DNA from: Actinopolymorpha sp. NPDC004070 | GTDB lineage: Bacteria; Actinomycetota; Actinomycetes; Propionibacteriales; Actinopolymorphaceae | Reading direction: 5' to 3' | DNA: 64,000 nt | Assembly (NCBI RefSeq): GCF_040610475.1 | Contig: NZ_JBEXMJ010000010.1 | Coordinates: 124,001-188,000 of the forward strand | Part shown: piece by piece, positions 34,946-44,970 of the stretch | How the letters are laid out: each line of letters starts with the position of its first letter | How positions within the stretch are numbered: position 1 is the stretch's first letter | Notes under the pieces: generated by a model | The model's database searches: none | What the model saw: only the letters and a program-made list of their open reading frames with translations | What the model was told of the DNA's origin: nothing | Program-made: the position numbers and the translations under genes

Positions 34946-36040
34946 GTGACAACGAAGGGTCCATTTACGGTGCCACTCTCCCCCTCCGACGTCGGCCACC
35001 GGGTCGTCGTCCGCCGCCGGCTCGGCGTCGAGCACGGCCGTACGGTCTACGGCGACGTCCTCGGCGTGCTCGAGTCGTGGGCCGGCGGACGGCTGTCCCT
35101 GCGGCGCCGCGACGGCGAGCTCGTCGAGGTGGCCGAGGACGACGTGGTGGCGGGGAAGCCGGTTCCGGCCGCGCCTGCACGCCGTCCGCGGCGCGGCCCG
35201 CCGGACGCTGAAGTGGCTGATCCGGCTGATCACCCCGATCCTGCTGATCCCGCCGACCCGGCCGGGGACGCGCCGGAGAGCGGGGCGGCACTGGCGCTGG
35301 TCGCCGCGTGGGGCTGGCCCGCGACCGTGACCGAGCGGCTCGGCGGGTGGCTGCTGCAGGCGGCGGACGGCTTCACCAGCCGGGCCAACTCGGTCGTGCC
35401 CGCGGGCGACCCGGGCTGCTCCCTGGACGACGCGCTGGCCCGGGTGGCCGGGTTCTACGCCGCCGCCGGCCTCCCGTCCCGGATCCAGGTGGTGGTGGGT
35501 ACGCCGCTGGAGACCGAGCTGGTCGCCCGGGGCTGGCGGCCGCGGGCCAGCGGCAAACGCGGCTTCGACACCACCGACGTACGCGTCGCGCCGTTGGCCG
35601 AGGTGCTCTCCCGTAGCGGCGCACCGGCGGTGAAGGTCGGCCTCGGCGGCGAACCGGACCAGGCGTGGCTGGACCTGTACGGCCGATCGGGCCCGGCCGC
35701 CCGGAAGGTCGTCGGCGGCGGCGACCACGTCGCTCTCGCCCGGCTCACCGCCAACGCGGTGGACGACTCCGACGGGGCCGGGGACGGGCTGGTGGGGATC
35801 GGCCGCGGCGTGGTGACCGGCCGGTGGCTCGGCCTCAGCGCGGTCGAGATCCTGCCGGCGTACCGGCGCCGCGGCCTCGGCCGTGCCGTCCTGGCCGCGC
35901 TCGGCACGTGGGGCCGCGACCTGGGCGCGACCTGGGTGTACCTCCAGGTGGCCGCCGACAACACCGGCGCGCTCGCGTTGTACGACCGGCTCGGCTTCCG
36001 GCTGGACCACCAGTACCGCTACTACGGCCCGAGCGAGTAG
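34946..36040 (+). CDS. GNAT-family acetyltransferase with an N-terminal Sm-like segment
   Basis: A 364-residue protein. Residues about 5-65 ([18 protein letters not shown]... [22 protein letters not shown]) form a small beta barrel-like segment often found at the start of these proteins. A Pro/Asp-rich linker (about 75-100) leads to two GNAT halves. The active one ends [50 protein letters not shown]. The GTG lies about 20 bases after a TAGTAT -10-like box at 34921-34926, so the mRNA leader is short. Role unknown. It is divergent from fdxA. Confidence 0.82.
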   Translation: MTTKGPFTVPLSPSDVGHRVVVRRRLGVEHGRTVYGDVLGVLESWAGGRLSLRRRDGELVEVAEDDVVAGKPVPAAPARRPRRGPPDAEVADPADHPDPADPADPAGDAPESGAALALVAAWGWPATVTERLGGWLLQAADGFTSRANSVVPAGDPGCSLDDALARVAGFYAAAGLPSRIQVVVGTPLETELVARGWRPRASGKRGFDTTDVRVAPLAEVLSRSGAPAVKVGLGGEPDQAWLDLYGRSGPAARKVVGGGDHVALARLTANAVDDSDGAGDGLVGIGRGVVTGRWLGLSAVEILPAYRRRGLGRAVLAALGTWGRDLGATWVYLQVAADNTGALALYDRLGFRLDHQYRYYGPSE

Positions 36041-36051
36041 CCCCGGCCGAC

Positions 36052-36076
36052 CGGCGGCAGGCCGGCCCGGCCGCCG
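36052..36076. terminator. Terminator-like hairpin between GNAT and VanW genes
   Basis: CGGCGGC (36052-36058) / GCCGCCG (36070-36076) with an 11-base loop, between convergent genes. Confidence 0.4.
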
Positions 36077-36082
36077 CCCGCG

Positions 36083-37951
36083 TCAGTTGCCGTCGGGCGG
36101 CGGCTTCGGGGTCGGCGTCTTGGTGGACGGCGGAGGCGTCGGCGAGGGGCCGCAGGTGACCCGGTCCTCGGGGCTGTAGCGCACGCGGTCCTTCTCGGTC
36201 TTCTCCAGCGTGCTGCCGCGGTAGAGCTTGCGGATCACGTCCACGTCGAACCCGCGCACGCCGTCCTGCGGGACGCAGCCGTCCTTGTCGTCGAAGATGA
36301 TCTTCGGCTCGCGGAAGTTGTAGCGCTTCGAGGTCTCGCCCTTGACCGTCCAGTACTTCGTGCTCCACAGCCGGACGGTGATGCTGCCCTTCTTGCCGGG
36401 CGAGCTCCGCTTGTGGACCGCCTGCACGAGCACGCCGTACGGGGTGTCGTTGCGCCACTTCAGGTCGAGGTAGCCCCAGTAGACGGTGGCCTCGCGGCCC
36501 ACGGGGTAGCGGTCGATGTAGAAGGCGTGCGGGCGGTGCTCGACGTCCTGCATCCCGGCGAAGAAGGCGGCGTTGTACGTCGTGGTGGCCACCTGCGAGA
36601 CACCGCCGCCGAGGTCCTCGCGCAGCCGGCCGCCCACGATCACGAACCCCTTGGCGAAGCCGTTGGCCTCGGTGCGCTCGCCGACGATGCCGTTCAGGCT
36701 GAAGGTCTCGCCGGGCTTGATGAGCCGGTTGTTGATCAGCTCGCCGGCCCGGCCGATGTTGGTGTTGCGGTAGGCGGCGTGCGGGTAGTACGTCGTGAAC
36801 TCACCGACTACCTGCTTCACCCCGAGGCCCTGGGCGGCCTTGGTGGTGAACTTCGGGTCGGTCGGCTCGGTCCGGACGGTCGCGACCCGTTCCGCCCCGG
36901 TCTTCGGCAGCGCGGCCACCACGGCGCGCGCGAGGTTGGCCGGCGGGACGGCCTGGCCCTGCGTGGCGGGCACGACGGTCGGGCGGCCGTTGAAGATCCG
37001 TACCGAGGCGTCCTTCGGCTCGATCTGCATGCCCTTCAGCCGGTCGGCGACCCTGCGTTCGAGCACCGTCGCGTCGAGCCTGGGCGTCAGCCGGCCGGAC
37101 TGGCCCGGCACCATCGTCAGCGCGGCGCCGACCTCGGCCGGTGAGACGTCGAACGACTTGTCGTTGACGCGCACCTTGACCGGCCCGGACATCGCGGGGG
37201 TGGCGAACTCCCGCATGGCGCGGCGTACCTCCGCCCGTCCCACCTTGGGCTTCTGCTCCGCGACCGGCAGGTCGATCGGCGCGTCCGTACGCAGGAACTC
37301 CTGCTCGATGCGGCCGGCCGACCCCGCGGTGTCCAGCCGGTATCCGACCACCGGTTCGGCGGCCTTCGCCGTGCCGCCGGCGAACGTGATGCCGCCCGGG
37401 CTCCCGGCCTTGCGGACCTGCTTGGCGAGCCGGGCGACCGCGGCGTCCAGCCTGGCGTGGTCGACGGTGAGCACGGGCGCGACGTCGCCGCCGCCCCGGA
37501 GCGCCCTGGAGACCTCGACCGGGTTGAGGGTGCGGGGGACGTAGACGGCGTCCACGGTCGCGGGCACGTCGAGGGAGAGCCCGGCCTCGGCGGGAGTGAG
37601 GGTGTACGTCTTGTCCCGCACGGCAACCCGGAACGAGTGGTCCGCCCTCGGGAGCAGGCGGGTCCGCAGCCGCTGACCGGCCTGGTCGCGGGTGAGCCCG
37701 CTGACGTCGACATCACCGACCGAGGTGCCGCGCGGGACGCTGCCGCCGAGGGTGACCGCGAGCAGGGCGTAGCCGCCCAGGAGCACGACGAGGACGCCTA
37801 CCGCCGCCAGGACGACGACGCGTCCGCGGCTCGGTGTCGACTCCGTGCCGGACTCCGTGCCGGACTCCGTACCGGACTCGGCATCGGGCTGCGCCGAGGG
37901 GTACTGGGTCGGCTCAGGCGTCGGCTGACCGGGTTCGCCCGGGTCTCGCAC
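36083..37951 (-). CDS. VanW-family cell-wall protein with YoaR-like repeats
   Basis: A 622-residue membrane-anchored protein. A short cytoplasmic N-terminus with three SGTE repeats precedes one membrane helix (about 50-75, LVVLLGGYALLAVTLGG). Two YoaR/PG-binding domains (about 85-320, each with TYTLTPAEAG- or KSFDVSPAEVG-like signature) are followed by the VanW domain (about 380-540, FTTYYPHAAYRNTNIGRAGELINNR...). Such proteins are envelope-located and linked to glycopeptide/wall functions, though VanW itself has no known reaction. GTG 37951 has GGAGGA three bases upstream. The C-terminus is Pro/Thr-rich. Confidence 0.86.
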   Translation of the reverse strand: MRDPGEPGQPTPEPTQYPSAQPDAESGTESGTESGTESTPSRGRVVVLAAVGVLVVLLGGYALLAVTLGGSVPRGTSVGDVDVSGLTRDQAGQRLRTRLLPRADHSFRVAVRDKTYTLTPAEAGLSLDVPATVDAVYVPRTLNPVEVSRALRGGGDVAPVLTVDHARLDAAVARLAKQVRKAGSPGGITFAGGTAKAAEPVVGYRLDTAGSAGRIEQEFLRTDAPIDLPVAEQKPKVGRAEVRRAMREFATPAMSGPVKVRVNDKSFDVSPAEVGAALTMVPGQSGRLTPRLDATVLERRVADRLKGMQIEPKDASVRIFNGRPTVVPATQGQAVPPANLARAVVAALPKTGAERVATVRTEPTDPKFTTKAAQGLGVKQVVGEFTTYYPHAAYRNTNIGRAGELINNRLIKPGETFSLNGIVGERTEANGFAKGFVIVGGRLREDLGGGVSQVATTTYNAAFFAGMQDVEHRPHAFYIDRYPVGREATVYWGYLDLKWRNDTPYGVLVQAVHKRSSPGKKGSITVRLWSTKYWTVKGETSKRYNFREPKIIFDDKDGCVPQDGVRGFDVDVIRKLYRGSTLEKTEKDRVRYSPEDRVTCGPSPTPPPSTKTPTPKPPPDGN

Positions 37952-38210
37952 GGCTCCTCCGCGTTGCTGTGGTGCATGGCCGAGCCCGCGCAGGCGGGCC
38001 CCTGGTGACAATTCCGCCAAGGGTAGAGGCTGTGGCCCCGCTCCGGCGGGACCGGACCCGGCGCGTTTCCGGTCCGCGTGTCGTTGTGCCGGTTGCCCGG
38101 GATGCGTGATTTTGTACGGCGTTCAGGCCATATGGCGTGCAGGCGGTGACACCCGGCCGGGCGTGCGGCTTCCCGCGATGTGTCCGGGTGTCCGGCTCCG
38201 CGCGCCGGTT
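37952..38210. other. Spacer upstream of the VanW gene
   Basis: A 259-bp region with no gene. It holds the palindrome GCCATATGGC at 38127-38136 and an AT-rich ACAAAATCA patch (minus strand, about 38109-38118) that could be a -10 for the VanW gene. Confidence 0.35.
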
Positions 38211-38789
38211 TCAGACCTGGAGCTCGGGGTCGGTCCGGGCCCCGACGGCGTGATAGCCGCCGGCGTAGTAGACGAGCGCCGGTGCCGGGTCGGCCGGGGC
38301 GTCGGCGCCGACGACCTCACCGACCACGATCGAGTGGTCGCCGCCGTCGTGCACGGCGACGGTGCGGCACTCCAGCCAGGCCGCGGCGGCCGAGAGGAGG
38401 GCCGCTCCGGTGAGCCCGCGGTGCACCGGTATCCCGTCGAGCTGGCCCTGCAGCGGGCGGCCGCGGCGCGCCAGCCGGGAGGCCACCTCGTGGGCGTCGA
38501 AGGTCAGCACGGACACGGCCCACGTGCCGGCGGCCAGCACCGCCGGGTGGAACCTCGCGATCTTCTCGACACAGACCAGTACCAGCGGCGGGGAGAGCGA
38601 GACGGAGGTGAACGCGCTGGCGGTCATCGCGTGGTCCACTCCGTCCAGGCAGGTGGTGACGACCGTCACCCCGGTGGCGAACCTGGCCATCGTGGAGCGG
38701 TACTCGGCCTCGCCGACGGGCGCGAGCGCCCGGTCGTCCGGCCGGTCGCCGACACGGTCCTGGTCGGCGGGCTGATGGTCAGCGGTCAC
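38211..38789 (-). CDS. Flavin reductase (FMN-binding split-barrel)
   Basis: A 192-residue flavin reductase-like protein. Its core (about 28-185) carries RSTMARFATGVTVVTT, TASAFTSVSLSPPLVLVC and the VSVLTFDAHEVASRLARRG region, as in HpaC/two-component monooxygenase reductases. It would reduce FMN/FAD with NAD(P)H. The GTG at 38789 overlaps the upstream DUF6113-like gene by 11 bp, so the two are coupled. No partner monooxygenase is nearby. Confidence 0.85.
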   Translation of the reverse strand: MTADHQPADQDRVGDRPDDRALAPVGEAEYRSTMARFATGVTVVTTCLDGVDHAMTASAFTSVSLSPPLVLVCVEKIARFHPAVLAAGTWAVSVLTFDAHEVASRLARRGRPLQGQLDGIPVHRGLTGAALLSAAAAWLECRTVAVHDGGDHSIVVGEVVGADAPADPAPALVYYAGGYHAVGARTDPELQV

Positions 38790-39213
38790 GGTCCCCTCTT
38801 CTCGTCGAACCACCGGTCCCCGCGGCACGCGGCCCGCCGGCCCGGGCGTCCCCGGCGCGGCGGTCGCCCCGGCGCAGCACCTGCCAGCCCACCAGGAAGA
38901 GGCCGACAAGTACGAATCCCAGGCCGTACCAGTCACCGGCGAGCACCACGTCGCCCTCCGGCCGGGGCCACAGCGCGGCCGCGACCGGCGCGACCCAGCC
39001 GAGGGCGGCGGCCACCCCGCCGCCCTTGCCGAGGAGGTACCTGCACTGGGCGAACAGCAGGGCGGCCACCACGAGCGCGAGCACGATGCCGTAGGGCAGC
39101 CGGACCCCGAGCACGGTGAGGCTCGCCCGGGAGGCGGCGACGCCACAGGTCCCGGCCACCAGGCCGAGGACCGCGGCGGCGGCCAGTCCGGCCACCCGCG
39201 AAAGTGCTGCCAC
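38779..39213 (-). CDS. Small integral membrane protein (DUF6113-like)
   Basis: A 144-residue protein with four membrane helices (AGLAAAAVLGLVAGTCG, GIVLALVVAALLFAQC, VAAALGWVAPVAAALW, GLGFVLVGLFLVGWQVL) and an Arg/Gly-rich tail. A small DUF6113-type membrane gene next to mshB is a common actinobacterial arrangement. It starts 29 bp after the mshB stop and overlaps the flavin reductase. Function unknown. Confidence 0.7.
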   Translation of the reverse strand: MAALSRVAGLAAAAVLGLVAGTCGVAASRASLTVLGVRLPYGIVLALVVAALLFAQCRYLLGKGGGVAAALGWVAPVAAALWPRPEGDVVLAGDWYGLGFVLVGLFLVGWQVLRRGDRRAGDARAGGPRAAGTGGSTRRGDRDR

Positions 39214-39242
39214 GCCGGGAGCCTACGCGTCTCCCGGAACGA

Positions 39243-40130
39243 TCAGGCCACCCCGGCGAACAGGTCGTTCTCCTGGCCGGTGGCCGGGTCGGCCGGGCCC
39301 GGGCGGCCGTGCACCAGGCGGTAGCACTCGGTGCCCCAGACCTGGTTGCCGAGGTTGTTGGACAGCGCGAAGAACGGCCCGTCGACCGCGATCTGGGTGG
39401 CGTGCGCCCGCATCGCCGCCAGCTTGCGCTCGACGTGGTGGTTGCCGTCGATGCGAGCCGAGATCAGCTCGTCGGGGACGAACGTCCGCGGCAGCTCGCC
39501 GTCGGGGTCCATGCCCTCGAACGCCGTCTCGCCCATGTCGCGCAGCCGGCGCAGCCCCTCGCGCATCATCGACTCCGGCATCGCACCCCAGTAGACCTTC
39601 GGGATGCTCCACGCGTCGCCGAGGTCGCGGCGGTACGACGGCGCACCGGCCAGGAAGTGTGCGTAGGTCGCCACCCGGTGGGCCTGGATGTGGTCGGGGT
39701 GGCCGTACCCGCCGAACTCGTCGTAGGTGACCAGCACCTGCGGACGAACCTCGCGGATCACCGCCACCAGGTGGTCGGACGCCTCGCACAGGTCGGCCCG
39801 CCAGAAACACTCGGGCCGCTCGTTGGCGGGGGTCCCGATCATGCCGGAGTCGCGGTAGCGGCCGACGCCGCCGAGCCAGCGGTGGTCGGTGACACCGAGC
39901 TCGGCCATGGCCGCGGCCATTTCCTTCTCCCGGTGGTCTCCGAGGGTGTCGTCGCGGTCGGCGGCCAGGTGGGCGAGCTCGGGGACGAGTACCTCCCCCT
40001 CCTCGCCCCTGGTGCAGGTGACGAGGGTGACCTGCGCACCCTCGGCGGCGTACTTCGCCATCGTCACGCCGTTGCCGATGGTCTCGTCGTCCGGATGCGC
40101 GTGCACGAGCAGGATTCTGCGGTCTGCCAT
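39243..40130 (-). CDS. mshB: N-acetyl-1-D-myo-inositol-2-amino-2-deoxy-glucopyranoside deacetylase
   Basis: A 295-residue zinc deacetylase of mycothiol synthesis: it removes acetate from GlcNAc-Ins. The LmbE-fold zinc site is seen as AHPDDE at 11-16 and GHPDH at 143-147, and the MshB-specific [16 protein letters not shown] context identifies the enzyme rather than the Mca amidase paralogue. Mycothiol is the actinobacterial thiol, which supports the phylum call. It is first in the mshB-DUF6113-flavin reductase run and divergent from the S9 peptidase by 46 bp. Confidence 0.94.
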   Translation of the reverse strand: MADRRILLVHAHPDDETIGNGVTMAKYAAEGAQVTLVTCTRGEEGEVLVPELAHLAADRDDTLGDHREKEMAAAMAELGVTDHRWLGGVGRYRDSGMIGTPANERPECFWRADLCEASDHLVAVIREVRPQVLVTYDEFGGYGHPDHIQAHRVATYAHFLAGAPSYRRDLGDAWSIPKVYWGAMPESMMREGLRRLRDMGETAFEGMDPDGELPRTFVPDELISARIDGNHHVERKLAAMRAHATQIAVDGPFFALSNNLGNQVWGTECYRLVHGRPGPADPATGQENDLFAGVA

Positions 40131-40176
40131 AGGCCAACCATACGGACCGGCTCCCCCAACACCGCAGGGGTCGGGC

Positions 40177-42336
40177 ATGCCAGGATCGACCTTCGTGACC
40201 ACACCGCAGCCGCGACCCGCCGAGTCCGCGGGCGCCACCTCCGCCCCGACCTATCCCCGGCTGAACGCCCGTACCCTCCGCTTCACCCTGGGCGCGCCGC
40301 GTACGTTCACGATCGCGCCGGACGGAAACCGCGTCGTGTTCCTGCGCGCACCTTCGGGCACCGACCGGGGCATCGAGCTGTGGACCTACGACGTCGCCTC
40401 CGGCACCGAGCACCGGGTCGCCGACCCCGCGACCCTGCTCACCGACGGCCAGGAGAACCTCTCCCCGGCCGAACGCGCCCGCCGCGAGCGTTCCCGGGAG
40501 GGCGCCGCGGGCATCGTCGGGTACGCCTGCGACCGGGACGTGAGGCACGCCGCGTTCGCGCTGTCGTCCCGGCTGTGGCTGGCCGACCTCGACAGCGGCC
40601 GGGTCCGCGAGCTCCCGTCGGTGGCGCCGGTGGTCGACCCGCGCCCGGACCCGACCGGGCGCTACGTCGCGTACGCCTCCAACGCCGGCCTGCGGCTGGT
40701 GGACACCCAGGCCTCCGGCGAGACGCCGGAGGAACGCGTGCTGGTCGGCCCGGAACCTGGCGAGACGACGGTCTCCTGGGGCGTGGCGGAGTTCGTCGCG
40801 GCCGAGGAGATGGACCGCGTGCGCGGCTACTGGTGGGCGCCGGACGGCACGTCGCTGCTGGCCGAACGCTACGACGAGGCGCCGGTCCCGCAGTGGCACA
40901 TCGCCAACCCTGCCCAGCCGGACCAGCCGCCGGTCCCGGTGCGCTACCCCGCCGCCGGCACCGGCAACGCCGACGTCTCGCTGTGGCTGGTCGACCTCGC
41001 CGGTGAGCGCCGCGAGATCCGCTGGGACGCCGACGCGTACCCCTACCTCGTCGACGTGAGCTGGACGTCGTACGGCCCACCCCTGCTGCGGGTGCTCAGC
41101 CGCGACCAGAAGTCCGCGCAGGTGCTGACCGCCGACCTGGCCACCGGGGCGACCACCGCCATCCGCGAGGACAGCGACCCGGCCTGGGTGGAGATCGTCT
41201 CCGGTACGCCCCGCTGGCTGCCCGACGGGCGGCTGCTCACCACGGTGGACACCGGCGAGACCCGGCAGCTCGCGTTCGACGGTGAGCCGGTGACGCCGGC
41301 CGGCCTGCAGGTGGGCGCCGTCCTCGACCTCGACGCCGACGGTGTCCTGGTCTCGGCCACCACCGAACCCACCGAGCAGCACGTGCTCCGGGTCGGTCTC
41401 GACGGCACGGTCACGCCGCTCACGCGCGAGCCGGGCGTGCACCTGGGCCGGGCGGCCGGCGGCACGGTGCTGCTGGTGTCGCAGTCGCTGGACCACGACG
41501 GGGCGGTCGTCCGGGTCCTGCGCGGTGGCGCCGAGGCCGGACGGATCGGGTCCCGGCAGGAGAAGCCGCCGTTCACCCCCGACGTCACGCTGCTGCGCCT
41601 GGGTCCCCGCGAGCTTCGTACCGCCGTGCTCTTCCCCCGCGACCACACGCCGGGCTCCCGCCGGCTGCCCCTGCTGCTGGACCCGTACGGCGGACCGCAC
41701 GCGCAGCGGGTGCGCTCGGCGCGGGCGGCGTTCCTCGCCAGCCAGTGGCTCGCCGACCAGGGGTTCTGCGTCGTCGTCGCGGACGGGCGCGGCACACCCA
41801 ACCGCGGGCCGGCCTGGGAACGCCAGGTGCTGAACGACTTCGTGAGCACCCTCGACGACCAGGTGGAGGTGGTCGAGGAGATCGCCCGGCGCTACCCCGA
41901 CGACGTCGACCCGGGCCGGGTGGCGATGCGGGGCTGGTCCTACGGCGGCTACCTGTCCGCGCTGGCGGTGATCGCCCGACCGGACGTCTTCCACGCCGCG
42001 GTCGCGGGCGCCCCCGTCACCGACTGGCGGCTGTACGACACCTGCTACACCGAGCGCTACCTCGGCCACCCCGACGAGCAGCCCGACGTCTACGCCCGCA
42101 ACAGCCTGCTCGACTCCGCCGCCGGGCTGGCGCGGCCGCTGCTGCTCATCCACGGCCTGGCCGACGACAACGTCGTGGCCGCGCACACGCTGCGGCTGTC
42201 GTCCGCGCTGCTCGCGGCCGGCAAGCGGCACACGGTGCTGCCGCTGATCGGCGTCACGCACATGACGCCGCAGGAGGTCGTGGCGGAGAACCTCCTGCTG
42301 CTGGAGCTGGACTTCCTGCGCGAGGCGCTCGGCTGA
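40177..42336 (+). CDS. S9 family prolyl oligopeptidase-like (DPP4-type) peptidase
   Basis: A 719-residue serine peptidase with an N-terminal DPP4-type beta-propeller (about 25-440) and an alpha/beta-hydrolase domain (about 460-719). The nucleophile is Ser588 in GWSYGGYLS; Asp663 (GLADDN) and His695 (VTHMT) complete the triad. No signal peptide is seen, so it is probably cytoplasmic and cleaves dipeptides/oligopeptides after proline. The ATG at 40177 has AGGGG upstream; a GTG at 40195 is an alternative. Its tail converges on the GxGYxYP gene with a strong hairpin between. Confidence 0.9.
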   Translation: MPGSTFVTTPQPRPAESAGATSAPTYPRLNARTLRFTLGAPRTFTIAPDGNRVVFLRAPSGTDRGIELWTYDVASGTEHRVADPATLLTDGQENLSPAERARRERSREGAAGIVGYACDRDVRHAAFALSSRLWLADLDSGRVRELPSVAPVVDPRPDPTGRYVAYASNAGLRLVDTQASGETPEERVLVGPEPGETTVSWGVAEFVAAEEMDRVRGYWWAPDGTSLLAERYDEAPVPQWHIANPAQPDQPPVPVRYPAAGTGNADVSLWLVDLAGERREIRWDADAYPYLVDVSWTSYGPPLLRVLSRDQKSAQVLTADLATGATTAIREDSDPAWVEIVSGTPRWLPDGRLLTTVDTGETRQLAFDGEPVTPAGLQVGAVLDLDADGVLVSATTEPTEQHVLRVGLDGTVTPLTREPGVHLGRAAGGTVLLVSQSLDHDGAVVRVLRGGAEAGRIGSRQEKPPFTPDVTLLRLGPRELRTAVLFPRDHTPGSRRLPLLLDPYGGPHAQRVRSARAAFLASQWLADQGFCVVVADGRGTPNRGPAWERQVLNDFVSTLDDQVEVVEEIARRYPDDVDPGRVAMRGWSYGGYLSALAVIARPDVFHAAVAGAPVTDWRLYDTCYTERYLGHPDEQPDVYARNSLLDSAAGLARPLLLIHGLADDNVVAAHTLRLSSALLAAGKRHTVLPLIGVTHMTPQEVVAENLLLLELDFLREALG

Positions 42337-42350
42337 GCCGAGCCGCGAGA

Positions 42351-42381
42351 CCCGGCCGGCAGAAGCGTTCCGCCGGCCGGG
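42351..42381. terminator. Strong bidirectional hairpin between S9 peptidase and GxGYxYP gene
   Basis: A perfect 10-bp stem CCCGGCCGGC (42351-42360) / GCCGGCCGGG (42372-42381) with an 11-base loop, placed between convergent genes. Confidence 0.6.
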
Positions 42382-42394
42382 CGCCACGGTTTCG

Positions 42395-44515
42395 TCAGCC
42401 CGCCAGCCCCTTCGCCTGCCGGAGCAGCGTGAAGTAGTGGTCGCCGCGTACGGCGGCGACGTCGTCCCCGAGCTTCGCCCGCACCTGGTCGACGATCCAG
42501 ACGATGTCGCCCGGGGTGAGGTCCCAGGCCGGTACGCCCACCGCGACGAACACGGGCGCGCTGCCGTCGAAGTCCTCCGCGTTGGCCAGGATCCGGTCCC
42601 GCATCACCGCGCGGTCGCCGATGGCAAGCTGGGTCGACACCGGCAGGTCGCCGTCCATCACGGTGGTGTCGCTGCGTACGAACCACATGTTGTAGAAGAC
42701 GCCGAGCAGGTCGAGGTTGTCGTTGTACGCCGCGGCGGAGGCCTCGGTCAGCGCCGGCCGGTCGTCCAGCGCGTACATCACGTCCAGTCCGGGCCGGTCG
42801 AGGTAGGACCGGGTGGCGGCGAGGAACTTCGGCAGCTCCTTCTCCGGCCACAGAGACGGGAAGAAGTAGCCCGGACCGCTCGGCCCGGCGACCAGCGTGT
42901 CCGCCGCGGTCGCGGTCGTCAGGTAGTGGCTCATCATCACCGGGGCGACGTCGGCGAGGAGCGGGCTGACCGACCAGTTCAGCGGCACCTTCCCGCGGTC
43001 GGGGTGGTCCCACAGCTGCCGCATCCGGTGCTGGTCGTACTGCAGGTTGTCGCCCTCGCTGAAGGTGAACGTGAGGTAGACCTTCTTCGCCGGCTTCGGC
43101 GCGGCCGGCACCCGCTGCGGCCGGATGGGCGCGCGCACTCCGCCGAACACCGAGGCGTTCTCCAGGAAGTCCGCGGCCAGCACGTAGACGCCGTGCCGGG
43201 ACGCGAGCCGCACGCCGTTGAACTCGTCGGTGAACCAGCCGAGGTACGGCGTACCCATGTCGACCGCGGCGAAGATCCGCTCCATCAGCGTGGTCTCCTC
43301 CGGGCTGTCGTTGGACGCCAGCCAGAACGGCATCGCCTGGGTGGCCACCGCGTAGTCGCGCAACTGCTGGGAGGCCGGGCGGCGGTCGTCGGAGGAGACG
43401 GCGGGCGCGGTCTTGGATGCGAAGACGAGGTACTGGTTCCACATGTCGACCGAGACGACCAGCTTCGAGGTGCCGTCCGGCACGGGCAGCCGGTAGACGA
43501 AGTAGTTCGTCCCGTCGGCGAACCGGTGCGCGTCGGTGCCCTCCGACTGCGGCTTGACGGTCGAGCCGCCCTTGTCGAACAGCGCCGCCCGCTCCGCGTC
43601 TGTGCCTACGGTGAGGTCGGCGACCACCGTGCCGTCGGCCCGGACGGTGAGCCGGTGCACCGCGGGACCCCACCCGTCGGCCGGCTGGGAGTCGGTGAAC
43701 CGCAGGTAGACGGCCTCGCCGCCGAGGAACGCCGACAGGTCCAGGTCGTGCACGGCGCGGTTGGAGGAGTCGCGGATCGGCCGGTCCTCGCGTACGACCT
43801 CCTGGAAGTCCTTCCAGTTGTCCGGCGGGATCGGGACACTCTGGCCGGGGTTGACGCCGAACAGCACCCGGTGGCTGGTCCGCGGCCACAGGTGCTCGAA
43901 CGCCCAGGTGGTGGCCGCCAGGTTCGAATCGAACCGGCCGCGCAGGTCGTCCAGCACGGGCAGGTCGTACGGCGCGGCGGTCAGCTTGCCGGCGAGATCG
44001 GGGCTGGCGATCACCCCGCCCCGCAGCGCGCCGATCGTGGTGGCCACGTTGACGGTCTCCACCACCTCCGGGTCGTAGACGACGATCCCCTTCGCCCGGT
44101 GCAGGTGCCGGTCGAGCACCTGCCAGGGGTCGGTGAACGTGGTGTACGGGACGTGGGTGTCCTTCAGCCAGGTGTCCGCGCCCTCGCTGGGTTTGCCCAC
44201 GACGACGTAGATGCGGGGCCGCTCGCGGTTCACCAGCCCCTGCAACGTGGTGACCAGCAACTTCACGTCCTCGGCGGTGTCGCCGGCCATCATCAGCGCG
44301 TCCAGGTGGCTCGGCCGGGTGAACGCCGGCAACTCCCGCCGCGCCGGCCAGGAGATCCCCTCCGTCTCGCCGGCGTACGCCGGCGAGGGGGCGGCGAGGA
44401 AGGCGCCCGCGGCCCCGGCGGCGAGCCCGCCCGCCAGAAAGGCGCGTCGGGACGGGTGGACTCGGGACGGCTGGACTCGGGAGGGCTGGTTTCGGGAGGG
44501 TGACGTCCTCGTCAT
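42395..44515 (-). CDS. Tat-exported GxGYxYP-family protein
   Basis: A 706-residue secreted protein. The N-terminus is a run of SR-x-QPSRV repeats then a twin-arginine signal HPSRRAFLAGGLAAGAAG with AxA-like PAYAG cleavage (about 50). The rest matches the GxGYxYP putative glycoside hydrolase family: TWLKDTHVPYTTF, NLAATTWAFEHLWPRTSHR, FTDEFNGVRLASRHG, TFTFSEGDNLQYDQHRM and the signature GPGYFFP near residue 540. Acidic residues in the FSEGDN region may be catalytic. Substrate unknown; probably an extracellular glycan. A Ser/Arg-rich signal extension of this length is unusual. Confidence 0.86.
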   Translation of the reverse strand: MTRTSPSRNQPSRVQPSRVHPSRRAFLAGGLAAGAAGAFLAAPSPAYAGETEGISWPARRELPAFTRPSHLDALMMAGDTAEDVKLLVTTLQGLVNRERPRIYVVVGKPSEGADTWLKDTHVPYTTFTDPWQVLDRHLHRAKGIVVYDPEVVETVNVATTIGALRGGVIASPDLAGKLTAAPYDLPVLDDLRGRFDSNLAATTWAFEHLWPRTSHRVLFGVNPGQSVPIPPDNWKDFQEVVREDRPIRDSSNRAVHDLDLSAFLGGEAVYLRFTDSQPADGWGPAVHRLTVRADGTVVADLTVGTDAERAALFDKGGSTVKPQSEGTDAHRFADGTNYFVYRLPVPDGTSKLVVSVDMWNQYLVFASKTAPAVSSDDRRPASQQLRDYAVATQAMPFWLASNDSPEETTLMERIFAAVDMGTPYLGWFTDEFNGVRLASRHGVYVLAADFLENASVFGGVRAPIRPQRVPAAPKPAKKVYLTFTFSEGDNLQYDQHRMRQLWDHPDRGKVPLNWSVSPLLADVAPVMMSHYLTTATAADTLVAGPSGPGYFFPSLWPEKELPKFLAATRSYLDRPGLDVMYALDDRPALTEASAAAYNDNLDLLGVFYNMWFVRSDTTVMDGDLPVSTQLAIGDRAVMRDRILANAEDFDGSAPVFVAVGVPAWDLTPGDIVWIVDQVRAKLGDDVAAVRGDHYFTLLRQAKGLAG

Positions 44516-44970
44516 GGCGGCAGCTCCGCGGCTCACGTCCGGGCCACCTCCGGGGACCCCGGGCACACCCGGGTCCGGCTCGGTGGCAGAAGGTGACCGG
44601 ACACTACCTGTCAGGCACTGGCCGAACGCCCGGCCTGGCCGCTTTTCGCCATGCGTTCGGAGGACGTACGCAGCGTGCGGGCAACCCTCGGAGCCGGAGT
44701 GTGGCCGATCACACATTCCGACCTGGCCCCACCGCCCACTATGTGCTGCCGGAAGGGTGCACCATGCCAGACGAAGCTGACTCACGGGTGGCGTCCGTCA
44801 CATCGGCTCACGGCGTTCCTCCTGACCGGGGGTGACGACCTGGGCGATCACGGTCGCCACGCGTGCGGCAGACTCTCCCCACCCGCACCGTCGGCGTTCG
44901 TGCCCGGGCAGCACACCCGGAAGACGCCTCGCCGGCGGCCGGACCGGCACGCGAGAGGATTTGGGCTGAG
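44516..44970. promoter_or_regulatory. Divergent region between GxGYxYP gene and sdhC
   Basis: A 455-bp divergent spacer that should contain promoters for both. One 23-codon ORF (44764-44835) with GGAAGG upstream was seen but is weak. No strong hairpin or riboswitch-like structure was recognised. Confidence 0.4.

Noticed and set aside
39223..42387. A 1054-codon open frame antisense to the S9 peptidase and read through mshB
   Set aside because: Composition-biased shadow in a high-GC region; the genuine genes mshB and the peptidase explain the region.
43920..43936. GGTTCGAATCGAACC, resembling a tRNA T-loop
   Set aside because: It lies inside the GxGYxYP coding region and no acceptor or anticodon stem fits around it.
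44764..44835. A 23-codon ORF with GGAAGG upstream between the GxGYxYP gene and sdhC
   Set aside because: Too short and not conserved to my knowledge; could be chance.
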